Assembly: GCA_902572475.1 (NCBI GenBank)
Contig: CACGGB010000001.1
Location: 62,001-126,000 of the forward strand
Direction: 5' to 3'
Length of the DNA: 64,000 nt
DNA from: an uncultured Pelagibacteraceae bacterium
GTDB lineage: Bacteria > Pseudomonadota > Alphaproteobacteria > Pelagibacterales > Pelagibacteraceae
Of this stretch, positions 1-7,900 are shown piece by piece; within the stretch, counting starts at the first letter, position 1, and each line of letters starts with the position of its first letter. The notes under the pieces were generated by a model that had not been told where the DNA came from, ran no database searches, and saw only the letters and a list, made by a program, of their open reading frames with translations. The translations under genes and the position numbers were made by a program.

Positions 1-283
1 CGAATGTTTTTTCTCCACCACTCTCTGTCCATTCTGCTAATGGAAAAAACATACCAACCTGAACTGAGGCGGTTAAATACATTCCTAGACCATAAAAAAG
101 AATATTTCCAAATGTGTTATAGCCCATCTCTCCGCCTTGTAAATTCCATGTCATTGCTAGAACGATCAAAACACAAAGATATGTAAGCTGAACTTTAAAA
201 GCAGAAAATAAATAAGGCGCGGCTAAACCTAAAATGATTAAGCCAGAATATAAAATTAAATCTTTTTGTTTTAGTTTTTCCAT
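1..283 (-). CDS. livM: Branched-chain amino acid ABC transporter permease LivM (partial, N-terminus only)
   Basis: Reading the minus strand from the ATG at 281-283 gives an open frame of about 94 residues that runs off the left edge of the window. It has two hydrophobic segments (about residues 10-28 and 34-50) followed by the stretch TWNLQGGEMGYNTFGN, which resembles the conserved N-terminal motif of LivM-type permeases. The start codon lies directly beside the stop codon of livH, so the two are probably translated together. LivM is the second membrane subunit of the Liv/HAAT importer and would pair with LivH. The cognate ATPases (LivG, LivF) would be expected beyond the window edge. The call rests on the motif and the operon context. 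Confidence 0.85.
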   Translation of the reverse strand, partial: MEKLKQKDLILYSGLIILGLAAPYLFSAFKVQLTYLCVLIVLAMTWNLQGGEMGYNTFGNILFYGLGMYLTASVQVGMFFPLAEWTESGGEKTF

Positions 284-1177
284 TTATTTTAAATATTCCC
301 TTTTTCTTGAAAGTTTAAATCTTCTGTAAACTAATATTAAGACTAGTAGTAAGAATACTGCCCCAATTCTAAATTCTGTCCCTAAAATATAATCAGCAAA
401 TTCCTCAAAAAGCCCTAACCCCATCCCTGAAACTGCTACTGCTGGTAAGTTTCCAAGACCTGCAACAATAACTATCATGAAAGATCTAACTGTATATGGA
501 AGCCCTACATAAGGGTGAAGTGTTAGAGTGATTGAAATTAAAGCACCCGCAATCCCACATAACGCAGCATTAATTCCAAACGTTGCAGCATAAACTTTTT
601 CCGTATCTACACCTAAAATTTTTGCAGCTCTAGCATTTTGTGCTGTGGCTCTTATAGCTCTTCCAAGTCTGGATTTTTTCATATAAATAACCAAAGCTAC
701 TGCATATAAAACACTTATAAAAGCTGAGAATATTTTTGAATTTGGTAAAGTTACTGAATTATCAAATAACATTGTTGTTCCGTATTCAGACTGTGCCACA
801 ACTACGTCTGCACCAAAAATAAAATTCATTAGTTGTTGGAATACGATAGCAATACCAAAAGTGGCTAAAATAGAAATAAATAAATCTCGGTCCACAACTT
901 TATTAATTACAAGTTTATAAAGTCCCCATCCCACAAAAAACATTATAATTGGAGAAATAATAACTCCCCAAGCAGGATGAATTCCCCAAAGATAAATAGT
1001 GTAGGCGATATAGCCCCCAAGAATAACTAAATCACCTTGTGCAATGTTAATTATATTCATCACACCCCACTGAAGTGCCATGCCGTATGCTATTAACGCA
1101 AATAATATACCTAAAAGAATACCATCCAGTGATGCCTGGACCATTAACATTGGAGCTTTAAAAATAAGAAAGTCCAT
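284..1177 (-). CDS. livH: Branched-chain amino acid ABC transporter permease LivH
   Basis: This 297-residue protein is predominantly hydrophobic with about eight membrane segments, the usual size for LivH. The N-terminal stretch contains GILFALIAYGMALQWGVMNIINIAQGD, shown here only as a landmark of the family: LivH proteins carry a MNxxNxAxG motif in this place (about residues 40-48). A second landmark is RAIRATAQNARAAKILGVD at about residues 170-190, matching the cytoplasmic loop that contacts the ATPase. It is the inner-membrane channel subunit of a branched-chain or related amino acid importer. It lies between livJ (upstream) and livM (downstream). A strong hairpin separates it from livJ, which may set the stoichiometry of binding protein over permease. 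Confidence 0.93.
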   Translation of the reverse strand: MDFLIFKAPMLMVQASLDGILLGILFALIAYGMALQWGVMNIINIAQGDLVILGGYIAYTIYLWGIHPAWGVIISPIIMFFVGWGLYKLVINKVVDRDLFISILATFGIAIVFQQLMNFIFGADVVVAQSEYGTTMLFDNSVTLPNSKIFSAFISVLYAVALVIYMKKSRLGRAIRATAQNARAAKILGVDTEKVYAATFGINAALCGIAGALISITLTLHPYVGLPYTVRSFMIVIVAGLGNLPAVAVSGMGLGLFEEFADYILGTEFRIGAVFLLLVLILVYRRFKLSRKREYLK

Positions 1178-1199
1178 AAAATTTTAAAACTTATAAAAG

Positions 1200-1227
1200 A
1201 AAAGCCCCTAGAAAACTAGGGGCTTTT
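1200..1227 (-). terminator. Hairpin between livJ and livH (attenuator or mRNA-processing/stabilising stem)
   Basis: A perfect 12-bp inverted repeat (1200-1211 with 1216-1227) encloses an AAAA tetraloop on the plus strand (TTTT on the transcript). It sits 18 bases past the livJ stop and just before livH. On the minus strand the stem ends in T-rich then mixed sequence rather than a long T tract, so partial termination or 3'-end protection of the livJ message are both possible. Such stems commonly let a periplasmic binding protein be made in excess of its permeases. Confidence 0.75.
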
Positions 1228-1245
1228 CAAATTATTCAGAAGTTA

Positions 1246-2487
1246 TTAGCTTCTTTCAGACCATTTCGGGATTGGATGATAGAACTTATCAGAAGCCCAT
1301 TTTGTTGGAGCTACTACTCTATTCTCACAATCATCGCCTTTACATCTTACTTGGAACAAGATCATTGGCTTAGCAACGTTTTGGCCACCAGGTCCAAATT
1401 TAATGTTTCCATAGAAAGTTTGCATTTCTGTATCAACTAGCGCATCTCTAACTGCATCTCTGTCAAAAGAATTTGCTCTTTCGAACGCATCTTTAAACAC
1501 TAACAATGCTGCAGAAGACTCTGCTGATTGATATGGCGGGTCATATCCAAATTCTTTTTGGAAGTCTTTAGCGTATTTCTTACCAGAGCCAAAGAATTTA
1601 TCTTTGTAAGATAAATTTTTGTGCCACTGAGAAGCACACAATGCGAATTCTGATTTCTTTCCATGTTGTTTAGAAAGTTTTGCAGCATCACAGTGTGTCA
1701 TCGCTAACATAGGAACATCAACTTTCATTTCAGAAATTTGTCTGATTGCAGTTAATGCGCCTTTTGTGTGACCTGATACAACAAGTACATCTGGCTTAAC
1801 AGCTTTTACTTTAGCCAATGTAGCTGCCATATCGTTAAGTTCTTTTGGTAGTTTGTCATCGATGATGATCTCAGATCCAGTTCTTTTCGCTGCATCTAAA
1901 ATACCAAGTCTCACGTCTTGTGAGAAAGCATCTTGTTCAAATGCTTGAGCAATTTTTACTCCTTTACCACCGTTTTTTTCTACCGCTAAATCGATAGCTA
2001 CTTCAAGGTATTGGTTAGCTGGTGATAACACCGCGAACAAATATTTGTATCCTTTAGTAAATAAAGATCTAGATGCACCATTCGCTTCAACCATAGGAAT
2101 TTTATATTTCTCGGTTACTGGTGCAATGGCTTTCGTTAAACCTGAACTGTATGGTCCAAGCATGTAATGAACGCCATCTTGTTTAATTAGTCTTTCAGCT
2201 AACTGAGCGGCTCTTTTTGGGTTTGACTCATCATCATAGTAAATGATCTCAAACTTATATTTCTTACCTTGTACTTCTACTCCACCCATTTTGTTAATTC
2301 TGTCAACGGCCATGTTATAACCATTTTGAGTATGAACACCATTTGAAGAGTATTTACCTGTAAGAGATATTGCAGAACCTAACACAATGTATTCACCTTC
2401 TACTTTTGCAAAAGAAGAAGTAAAAGAAACAAGTGCTAAAGTTATTGCTGAAATAAATGTAACAAATAGTTTTGCTATTTTATTCAT
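1246..2487 (-). CDS. livJ: Branched-chain amino acid ABC transporter substrate-binding protein (LivJ family)
   Basis: This 413-residue protein starts with a Sec-type signal peptide (MNKIAKLFVTFISAITLALV, cleaved after about residue 27 near SFA-K). The mature part is a type I periplasmic binding protein: GSAISLTGKYSSNG near the N-terminus of the mature chain, then DDESNPKRAAQLAERLI and GPYSSGLTKAIAPV, all typical of LivJ/HAAT proteins. It would capture amino acids (leucine, isoleucine, valine, or a related substrate; specificity cannot be read from sequence) and deliver them to LivHM. The start codon is preceded by AAGAAGGGAAATA, one of the clearer Shine-Dalgarno sequences here, which fits high expression. 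It is first in the liv transcription unit. Confidence 0.92.
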   Translation of the reverse strand: MNKIAKLFVTFISAITLALVSFTSSFAKVEGEYIVLGSAISLTGKYSSNGVHTQNGYNMAVDRINKMGGVEVQGKKYKFEIIYYDDESNPKRAAQLAERLIKQDGVHYMLGPYSSGLTKAIAPVTEKYKIPMVEANGASRSLFTKGYKYLFAVLSPANQYLEVAIDLAVEKNGGKGVKIAQAFEQDAFSQDVRLGILDAAKRTGSEIIIDDKLPKELNDMAATLAKVKAVKPDVLVVSGHTKGALTAIRQISEMKVDVPMLAMTHCDAAKLSKQHGKKSEFALCASQWHKNLSYKDKFFGSGKKYAKDFQKEFGYDPPYQSAESSAALLVFKDAFERANSFDRDAVRDALVDTEMQTFYGNIKFGPGGQNVAKPMILFQVRCKGDDCENRVVAPTKWASDKFYHPIPKWSERS

Positions 2488-2571
2488 TATTTCCCTTCTT
2501 GTTATTAATTAATTAATTAAAATTAAATAATTAAAACAAGAAATAGAGATTTTGACAACAGTTAGAATTGA

Positions 2572-3198
2572 TTAAAAATTCTGTGTCGCAGCAATGTAAA
2601 CTGCTAAAATTAAAAGAACACACGCAGAAATTGTATTTAATAGCTTTGGTTTGCTTCTCAACCATACAGAAATTTTTTCAGCTGCTAATCCATAAATCAT
2701 TAACGTTAGAAAATCTAAAACCACGTATGTAATTAATAGTATTAAAAACTGTGAAATAATATTTGATCCGAAATTAATAAAAGTGGGAAAAATTGTTCCA
2801 AAAAATAAAAGAGCTTTAGGACTTAAGCCAGCAACTAATAATCCATCTTTATAAAATGATAGTGGTGATTTTAAATTTTGATTTTTAGAATTAAAACTTC
2901 GAATTTTTGAAGTAAAGGTGTCATAGGCTAAATAAATTATATAAAATATCCCTGCCCATTTTAAATAGTAAAGGACTTGTGGGTTATCGCTTAAAAAAGA
3001 ACCAATTAAAAAAACTACTAAAATTGCTTGGATAGTATTTGCAGATATATCTCCCAAAGCAGTCCAAACAGATCTATTTAATCCATAATTCAATGTGTGT
3101 GAAACTATAACAACCCTAGGCGGACCTGGAGAAATAAATAAAAATAAAATGATTTGTAAAAATATTATATAGTCTGTTGGAAACATTTGATTAGTCAC
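2572..3198 (-). CDS. LysE/RhtB family amino acid exporter
   Basis: This 208-residue integral membrane protein has about six hydrophobic segments, the size and topology of LysE/RhtB translocators. The N-terminal FLFISPGPPRVVIVSHTLNYG matches the family's PGP-containing signature (SPGP at about residues 23-26), and the middle YLKWAGIFYIIYLAY and GLSPKALLFF are also characteristic. It would export amino acids or similar metabolites across the inner membrane; the substrate is unknown. The longest frame begins with GTG at 3198; the ATG at 3186 (MFPTDY) is an equally good start. It is transcribed divergently from the gene at 3212, with only about 13 bp between them. Confidence 0.88.
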   Translation of the reverse strand: MTNQMFPTDYIIFLQIILFLFISPGPPRVVIVSHTLNYGLNRSVWTALGDISANTIQAILVVFLIGSFLSDNPQVLYYLKWAGIFYIIYLAYDTFTSKIRSFNSKNQNLKSPLSFYKDGLLVAGLSPKALLFFGTIFPTFINFGSNIISQFLILLITYVVLDFLTLMIYGLAAEKISVWLRSKPKLLNTISACVLLILAVYIAATQNF

Positions 3199-3211
3199 TA
3201 TATATAAATTT

Positions 3212-3508
3212 ATGAAGAAAAAAAGTTTTATCCCTCAAACAAGAGTTAAAAACCCTGAGCCTAAAGAAAAGGATGATAATTGGATTATTTGGGCTGCTTG
3301 GGCAGATAGAATTACTTTTGAAGAGATAAAAGAAAAAACTGGAAAGAATGAGTCACAAGTCATTAAAATAATGCGGAAAAATTTAAAACCAGGCTCCTTC
3401 CGTTTGTGGAGGAAAAGAGTACACAATACTAGCATTAAACACAGGAAAAAGTTTCAGTTAGGTAGAAAAAAACTTAGAGAAAAAATTAAATTAACTGATA
3501 TATATTAA
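3212..3508 (+). CDS. DUF2805 / TIGR03643 family small basic protein
   Basis: This 98-residue very basic protein has no signal or membrane segment. The core WIIWAAWADRITFEEIKEKTG followed by ESQVIKIMRKNLKPGSFRLWRKRV resembles a short helix-turn-helix-like family known as DUF2805/TIGR03643, found mostly in marine Bacteroidetes and Proteobacteria and of unknown function. Family members often carry the tandem tryptophan segment and the LWRKRV end. A role in nucleic acid binding is only an inference from charge and predicted helices. It is followed after two bases by the glutaredoxin gene and so probably shares its transcript. Confidence 0.72.
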   Translation: MKKKSFIPQTRVKNPEPKEKDDNWIIWAAWADRITFEEIKEKTGKNESQVIKIMRKNLKPGSFRLWRKRVHNTSIKHRKKFQLGRKKLREKIKLTDIY

Positions 3509-3510
3509 TT

Positions 3511-3771
3511 ATGAAAAAAGTCACAATGTATACTGGCAATCCTTGCTCATTTTGTGCAGCAGCTAAAGCATTACTAAAAACAAAAAATGTTGAGATAGAG
3601 GAAATAGATATTTGGGCAGATCCAGCTAATGCAAAAGAAATGTTACAAAGAACCAATGGCGTAAGAACTATTCCTCAAATTTTCATAGGGGATCATTACA
3701 TTGGTGGTAATGATAAACTTCAGGAAGCGAACAGAAACGGTGAATTAGATAAAATTTTAAAAGGAGAATGA
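3511..3771 (+). CDS. grxC: Glutaredoxin 3
   Basis: This 86-residue protein is a full-length class I glutaredoxin with a thioredoxin fold. The active site reads NPCSFCAAAK (Cys at about residues 12 and 15), so the usual CPYC is CSFC here. The cis-proline segment GVRTIPQIFIG and the glutathione-binding GGNDKLQEANRNGELD follow, as in GrxC. It reduces disulfides and glutathionylated proteins with glutathione, which fits the gshA-gshB pair a few kb away. Its last four bases overlap the start of the Tat-type msrB, indicating translational coupling. Confidence 0.93.
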   Translation: MKKVTMYTGNPCSFCAAAKALLKTKNVEIEEIDIWADPANAKEMLQRTNGVRTIPQIFIGDHYIGGNDKLQEANRNGELDKILKGE

Positions 3772-4220
3772 GGAGAAATTTTTTAAAATATTTAAGCTTA
3801 ACAATTTTTTCATCTTTTATTTTTTCATTTAACTCACTATTTGCTAATACAAAAAAAATTATCAATAAAAACCTTACAAAAAAACAAAAAGAAATAATGT
3901 TTAACGAGGGCACTGAAAGACCCTTTTCTAGTGATTTACTTAGAGAAAGTAGAAAGGGTTTTTATCATTGCGCAAACTGTGGAAATAAACTTTTTGCTTC
4001 TACTAGTAAATTCGACAGTGGCACTGGTTGGCCATCATTTTCAGAGGCTTTACCTGGAGCCTTTAAAACTAAGATAGATTATAAATTTGGAATGAAAAGA
4101 ACAGAATATCATTGTGCTAAATGCGGTGCACATCATGGACATGTCTTTAACGATGGACCAACTAAAAGTGGTAAAAGATTTTGTAATAATGGTCTTTGTT
4201 TAATTTTCAGGCCTGAGTAA
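3768..4220 (+). CDS. msrB: Peptide-methionine (R)-S-oxide reductase, exported (MsrB)
   Basis: This 150-residue protein has an MsrB domain preceded by an export signal. The N-terminus MRRNFLKYLSL fits the twin-arginine consensus (RRxFLK), followed by a hydrophobic stretch ending near residue 26 (SLFA-N). The MsrB domain has both CxxC zinc pairs (CANCG and CAKCG), the FDSGTGWPSF loop, the HHGHVF motif and the RFCNNG segment whose cysteine is the catalytic one. It would repair methionine-R-sulfoxide in periplasmic proteins, using an unknown electron donor. It overlaps grxC by four bases. A second, signal-less MsrB lies at 6906-7283. Confidence 0.93.
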   Translation: MRRNFLKYLSLTIFSSFIFSFNSLFANTKKIINKNLTKKQKEIMFNEGTERPFSSDLLRESRKGFYHCANCGNKLFASTSKFDSGTGWPSFSEALPGAFKTKIDYKFGMKRTEYHCAKCGAHHGHVFNDGPTKSGKRFCNNGLCLIFRPE

Positions 4221-4222
4221 AA

Positions 4223-5125
4223 TTATTTAATATCTTGGATAAAAGGCATCGCATCCCCTGCTCCAAGTTTAGTTGTAGATATTCCAGCAACTTTATTTGC
4301 TAATTCTAAACACTCTTTTATTGGTTTTTCTTTAGATAACCCAAAAGCTAAGCCCCCATTAAAAGCATCTCCTGCGCCAGTAGTATCAATAGCTTTTACT
4401 GCACTTGCTTTTAAATAAATTTCTTCTTTTCCATCAGAATAAAAGAGCCCTTTTTCTCCTAGCGTAATTATTATTTTTTTAATTCCTAAATTTAAAATTT
4501 TATCCGCTGCCTCCTTAGCCTCTTTCTCGCAAGTAATCTTTATTCCAGTATAAAATTCGGCCTCGGTTTCATTAGGCGTAAAAAAATCGATATTATTAAA
4601 AAACTCTTTTGAAATTTCAGATGCTGGTGCAGGATTTAAAATAGTAATGCATCCATTTTCTTTAGCAGTTTTCAAACAATGTAAGGTTACGTCTTTAGGA
4701 ACCTCTAATTGAGTTAAAAAAATTTTTGATCTTTTTATTAAATTAATTTGTTTTTCAATTTCACTTATTCGCAAAGAACTTGGGGCGCCTACAATTACAT
4801 TGATTGCATTTTTTCCAGTATTTTGATCAACTAAAATTCCTGCTACGCCAGTTTGTTGATTGCCATCTTGAATTATATTTTCTGTAGAAATTTTATTTTT
4901 TTCAAGAGTTTTAAGAGCTAACTCTCCGTATGCATCTTTACCAATTTTACTTATAAAGTTAGTATTTCCGCCAAGTCTTGCAATTGCTATGGCTTGATTG
5001 CAACCTTTTCCTCCTGGACCTACATTATATTTTTTTCCCAAAATAGTTTCACCTATTGATGGGATTTTAGGTCCAGAAAAACTTATGTCAGCAACAAAAA
5101 TTCCTAAGACTGTTATTTCGCTCAT
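4223..5125 (-). CDS. rbsK: Ribokinase (PfkB family sugar kinase)
   Basis: This 300-residue protein is a PfkB-family kinase of ribokinase type. The N-terminal signature GPGGKGCNQAIAIARLGG (about residues 36-53) and the C-terminal DTTGAGDAFNGGLAFGL with the catalytic Asp (about residue 247) are both present, and TLGEKGLFYSDG lies between them. It would phosphorylate ribose (or deoxyribose or a nucleoside-derived sugar) to the 5-phosphate for the pentose phosphate pathway. No ribose transporter is adjacent, so the sugar may come from nucleoside breakdown. It starts one base inside the ccdA stop codon, suggesting translational coupling. It faces msrB tail to tail with only two bases between the stops. 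Confidence 0.9.
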   Translation of the reverse strand: MSEITVLGIFVADISFSGPKIPSIGETILGKKYNVGPGGKGCNQAIAIARLGGNTNFISKIGKDAYGELALKTLEKNKISTENIIQDGNQQTGVAGILVDQNTGKNAINVIVGAPSSLRISEIEKQINLIKRSKIFLTQLEVPKDVTLHCLKTAKENGCITILNPAPASEISKEFFNNIDFFTPNETEAEFYTGIKITCEKEAKEAADKILNLGIKKIIITLGEKGLFYSDGKEEIYLKASAVKAIDTTGAGDAFNGGLAFGLSKEKPIKECLELANKVAGISTTKLGAGDAMPFIQDIK

Positions 5126-5841
5126 TAACCAACTTTAGCGAGAATTGGAAAGGTCGTCAAAATATAATAACTTATAACTTGAATATAATTTGTAGTAATC
5201 AAGATGCCAGTAATTAAAAGAATGGCTCCGCCAGATTTTGTAATAGTTCCATAATATTTTCCAAAACCTTTTTTAGAATTTAAAAATCTACTCATATAGT
5301 ATCCAGATAATATAAATGGTATAGCTAATCCTAAAGAGTAAAATGATAATAATAAAATTCCTTTACTAATTGTAGCCTCAGTAGCAGACAAAGCGATTAT
5401 AGATCCTAAAACCGGACCAATGCAAGGCGTCCAACCAAATGCAAAAGCCGCACCAACTATAAAAGGAAATGCATAATTATCTTTATAATTTGAATTAGTT
5501 TGAATTCTTTTTTCAGTATTTAAAAAAGAAAAATTTAAAAAACCTAACATTTGTAATGAAAAAATAATAATAATTAATCCTGCAACAATTCGTAATTCAT
5601 TTGAAAAGAAAAGAAGCACGTTTCCTATTGCAGAGGCAGCAGCTCCAAGTGTTATAAAAACAAATGAGAAACCTAGTGAAAAAAGAATAGTTTTAGTCAA
5701 AACTATTGATTTGTCTTTATCTATTTCACCTAAATCTTTTCCAGTAATATATGAAATATAACCTGGGATAATTGGAAGTACACAAGGGGTGAGAAAACTT
5801 ATAAATCCTGCCCCAAAAGCGAACACAAGTTTAATGATCAT
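5125..5841 (-). CDS. ccdA: Cytochrome c biogenesis protein CcdA
   Basis: This 238-residue protein has six predicted membrane helices, the standard CcdA/DsbD-beta size. The two redox cysteines are visible in LTPCVLPIIPGYISY (about residue 21) in the first helix and GWTPCIGPVLG in the fourth. It carries electrons from cytoplasmic thioredoxin across the inner membrane to periplasmic thiol proteins, mainly for cytochrome c maturation. The periplasmic partner (CcmG or a DsbD-like domain) is not in this window. CcdA could also supply reductant to the exported MsrB encoded nearby, but that link is inferred only from proximity. Confidence 0.92.
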   Translation of the reverse strand: MIIKLVFAFGAGFISFLTPCVLPIIPGYISYITGKDLGEIDKDKSIVLTKTILFSLGFSFVFITLGAAASAIGNVLLFFSNELRIVAGLIIIIFSLQMLGFLNFSFLNTEKRIQTNSNYKDNYAFPFIVGAAFAFGWTPCIGPVLGSIIALSATEATISKGILLLSFYSLGLAIPFILSGYYMSRFLNSKKGFGKYYGTITKSGGAILLITGILITTNYIQVISYYILTTFPILAKVG

Positions 5842-5891
5842 ATTACGTTTATATTTGCCTTTAAACTTTACCGCAATTACAATATTGGCTC

Positions 5892-6236
5892 ATGATAATT
5901 AAATACGCAGGTTTTTTATTCACTCTTTTATGGTCATACACTTTCATTAAATCTCAAAGTATTTTTAAAAAAGGATCAGGTATTTTAATTACTTTATTTG
6001 TAACCAATATATCCTGGTTCACATTTATCGCAGCTTGCTTTTATGGTCTTAAAAATTTTAGTTTTTACCACGCCCTTCTTGGTATAGCCCTAAGTATCGT
6101 TTTGGTTCACTTGGCTTTTTCTCGATTAACTTTATTCATCAATAACAAATTTCAGGATAAGAACACTCTTTTAAAAATCAAAACATTTATTGAATATTTA
6201 ATTTTAGCAGCAGTTGGATATTTCATATTTTTTTAA
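5892..6236 (+). CDS. Hypothetical integral membrane protein
   Basis: I do not recognise this 114-residue protein. It has three to four hydrophobic segments (about 5-22, 28-50, 58-80 and 96-114) joined by short basic loops, for example FKKGSG and NNKFQDKNTLLK, and no signal cleavage site. Its stop overlaps the stop of the histidine phosphatase on the other strand by four bases. The start ATG lies 50 bp from the divergent ccdA start, so the two share a promoter region. Nothing in the sequence indicates an activity. Confidence 0.7.
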   Translation: MIIKYAGFLFTLLWSYTFIKSQSIFKKGSGILITLFVTNISWFTFIAACFYGLKNFSFYHALLGIALSIVLVHLAFSRLTLFINNKFQDKNTLLKIKTFIEYLILAAVGYFIFF

Positions 6237-6790
6237 AAAGTATTAATTGTAGATAGAACTTTAAAATTTTTATCAGTTATGACGAGTTCACCGGATCTTG
6301 TTGTTTCTCCGGTTATTGCCAAGATAATCACATAATGTGTAACTAAAACTAGATTTCCTCCATTGCCTTTCCAATTATTTACATATTTTTTTAAGTCTTT
6401 AATCTGCTGTTTTTCATTTTGGTCGTATGGCGGAGTATAAGTAGAATTTAACGCAGAAAATTCTTTGAAATTGCCAAAAGCATATTTAGCGGTATCTTTA
6501 CATCTACACCACTGGCTTGATAAAACTTTATCAATTTTAACTTTTTTTTCTCTAAAAAGTTTACCAATTTTTTTGGCTTGATTAATTCCCATCATGTCTA
6601 AATTTCTTTGAGTTTTACAATCTTCAATTTTAAATCCTTCTGGGTCTCCGCCCCCAGGAGCTTTAGCGTGTCTTATTAAAATAATTTTATCTCCATCCTG
6701 AGCTGGTTTCCAATTTTTTTCTAATGCGTAAGTATGAAGTGAAGTTAATGAGAATATGATTATCAGTAGGGAAATAATTTGCTTCTTCAT
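6233..6790 (-). CDS. Exported histidine phosphatase family protein
   Basis: This 185-residue protein has an N-terminal signal peptide (MKKQIISLLIIIFSLTSLHTYA, cleavage near residue 22) and a histidine phosphatase (phosphoglycerate-mutase-like) domain. The catalytic motif is IILIRHAKAPG with the RH pair near residues 40-41; an SSQWCRCKDTA segment provides the conserved arginine region, and the second histidine lies in LVLVTHYVIILAITG. The product is predicted to be periplasmic and to remove phosphate from an unknown small molecule. It may help scavenge phosphate, but no Pho-type regulator site was recognised. Confidence 0.85.
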   Translation of the reverse strand: MKKQIISLLIIIFSLTSLHTYALEKNWKPAQDGDKIILIRHAKAPGGGDPEGFKIEDCKTQRNLDMMGINQAKKIGKLFREKKVKIDKVLSSQWCRCKDTAKYAFGNFKEFSALNSTYTPPYDQNEKQQIKDLKKYVNNWKGNGGNLVLVTHYVIILAITGETTRSGELVITDKNFKVLSTINTF

Positions 6791-6821
6791 GGTGGATGAA
6801 ATGATAATCTTACAAACTTGT

Positions 6822-6856
6822 GTCGCCTTGGTCTAGAGGACATGACAAGTCAGATT
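6822..6856. other. Short inverted repeat in the 115-bp gap before the histidine phosphatase gene
   Basis: The gap 6791-6905 has no gene I can support. It holds an imperfect inverted repeat (ACTTG near the left, CAAGT near the right, with TGTC/GACA and CCT/AGG inside) that would form a stem of about 12 bp. The sequence CCTTGGTCTAGAGGACATGAC on the plus strand is reminiscent of a tRNA D-arm region, but no anticodon or T arm follows. It could be a leader hairpin for the phosphatase, a weak terminator for cysE-msrB, or chance. Confidence 0.3.
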
Positions 6857-6905
6857 ATAATTTTTTGATAAGTTGTATTAAAACACTTATTTGGTTTGTG
6901 TATAA

Positions 6906-7283
6906 CTACTCGCCTTTTGGTTTAAAGACTAAACATATACCATTGTTACAATATCGTTTTCCAGTAGGTTTTGGACCATCATCGAAAACATGACCGTGAT
7001 GACCTCCACATTTTTTGCAATGATATTCAGTTCTTGGGTAACCAATGTGCATATCTTTTTTTTCTTCGAATACCCCTGGAATAGATTCGAAAAAAGAAGG
7101 CCAGCCTGAACCACTCTCATATTTAGTTGTAGACTCAAATAATTTTGTTCCACACCCAACACAGTGATAAGAACCCTCTCTTTTTTCTTGATTTAAAGGA
7201 CTACTACCTGGAGACTCTGTTCCCTCTTGTTTTAAAACATAGTTTTGTTCTGGAGTTAAATTTGGATCCCAATCTTTACTCAT
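6906..7283 (-). CDS. msrB: Peptide-methionine (R)-S-oxide reductase, cytoplasmic (MsrB)
   Basis: This 125-residue MsrB has no signal peptide. It begins [23 protein letters not shown], then has the two zinc-binding pairs (CVGCG, CKKCG), the [10 protein letters not shown] loop, HHGHVF and [11 protein letters not shown] with the catalytic cysteine. It repairs methionine-R-sulfoxide in the cytoplasm with thioredoxin. The catalytic-domain core is similar to the exported copy at 3768, so the pair probably divides the work between cytoplasm and periplasm. The gene overlaps the end of cysE by 8 bp, suggesting co-translation. Confidence 0.95.
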   Translation of the reverse strand: MSKDWDPNLTPEQNYVLKQEGTESPGSSPLNQEKREGSYHCVGCGTKLFESTTKYESGSGWPSFFESIPGVFEEKKDMHIGYPRTEYHCKKCGGHHGHVFDDGPKPTGKRYCNNGICLVFKPKGE

Positions 7284-7851
7284 CTTTTACTTTATCGTCT
7301 ACACCATAAGGTCTGAAGCTACCTTTATTTTCCAACTTGACTGCTTTAGCAGGGATGCCGACCATCGTTGCGTTTTCTGGAACATCTTTTACTACAACTG
7401 CGTTAGCTGCTATTCTAGAATTGTTACCAACTTTAATTGGTCCGATTATTTGTGCACCAGACCCGATCACAACATCATTACCAATCGTAGGATGTCTTTT
7501 CTCATGTCGTTGTCTTTCGCTATCTATGCTAGGAGAACTCCCACCTAAAGTAACATTGTGATAAATAGTAACGTTGTCTCCAATTTCAGAAGTTTCACCA
7601 ATTACTACACCCATACCATGATCAATAAATAAATTTTTACCTATCTTTGCTCCAGGATGAATTTCAATACCTGTAAAAAATCTTATTGTTTGTGAAATAA
7701 TTCTTGCTATTAAGTCGAATCCAGCCTTGTAAAAAAAGTTTGATATTTGATGAAAGAAAACTGCCTTAACTCCTGGATACGTAAGTATGATACTAAGTAT
7801 AGATTTTGCCGCAGGATCTCTTTTTTTTATAGATTCTAAATAATCGTTCAT
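7276..7851 (-). CDS. cysE: Serine O-acetyltransferase
   Basis: With the start at the ATG of [17 protein letters not shown] (7849-7851) the protein has 191 residues. A start 57 bases further upstream is possible but would overlap the divergent VOC gene. The N-terminal helical part (about residues 1-75) is short; the C-terminal part is a left-handed beta helix with hexapeptide repeats, including [19 protein letters not shown] and IYHNVTLGG, the SAT signature carrying the catalytic histidine. It acetylates L-serine with acetyl-CoA to give O-acetylserine for cysteine synthesis. It is shorter than E. coli CysE (273 residues) and closer to compact SATs. cysK is not in the window. Confidence 0.92.
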   Translation of the reverse strand: MNDYLESIKKRDPAAKSILSIILTYPGVKAVFFHQISNFFYKAGFDLIARIISQTIRFFTGIEIHPGAKIGKNLFIDHGMGVVIGETSEIGDNVTIYHNVTLGGSSPSIDSERQRHEKRHPTIGNDVVIGSGAQIIGPIKVGNNSRIAANAVVVKDVPENATMVGIPAKAVKLENKGSFRPYGVDDKVKDE

Positions 7852-7900
7852 AAGATGTATATAATGACTACTTGATAAATTTAAAGAAGAATATATATAA

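Noticed and set aside
2505..2520. TTAA tandem repeat upstream of livJ
   Set aside because: A simple AT repeat in a very AT-rich gap; no evidence for an operator or mobile-element scar.
6825..6846. Complete tRNA gene
   Set aside because: Only a D-arm-like stretch is present; no anticodon stem, T arm or acceptor pairing could be found.
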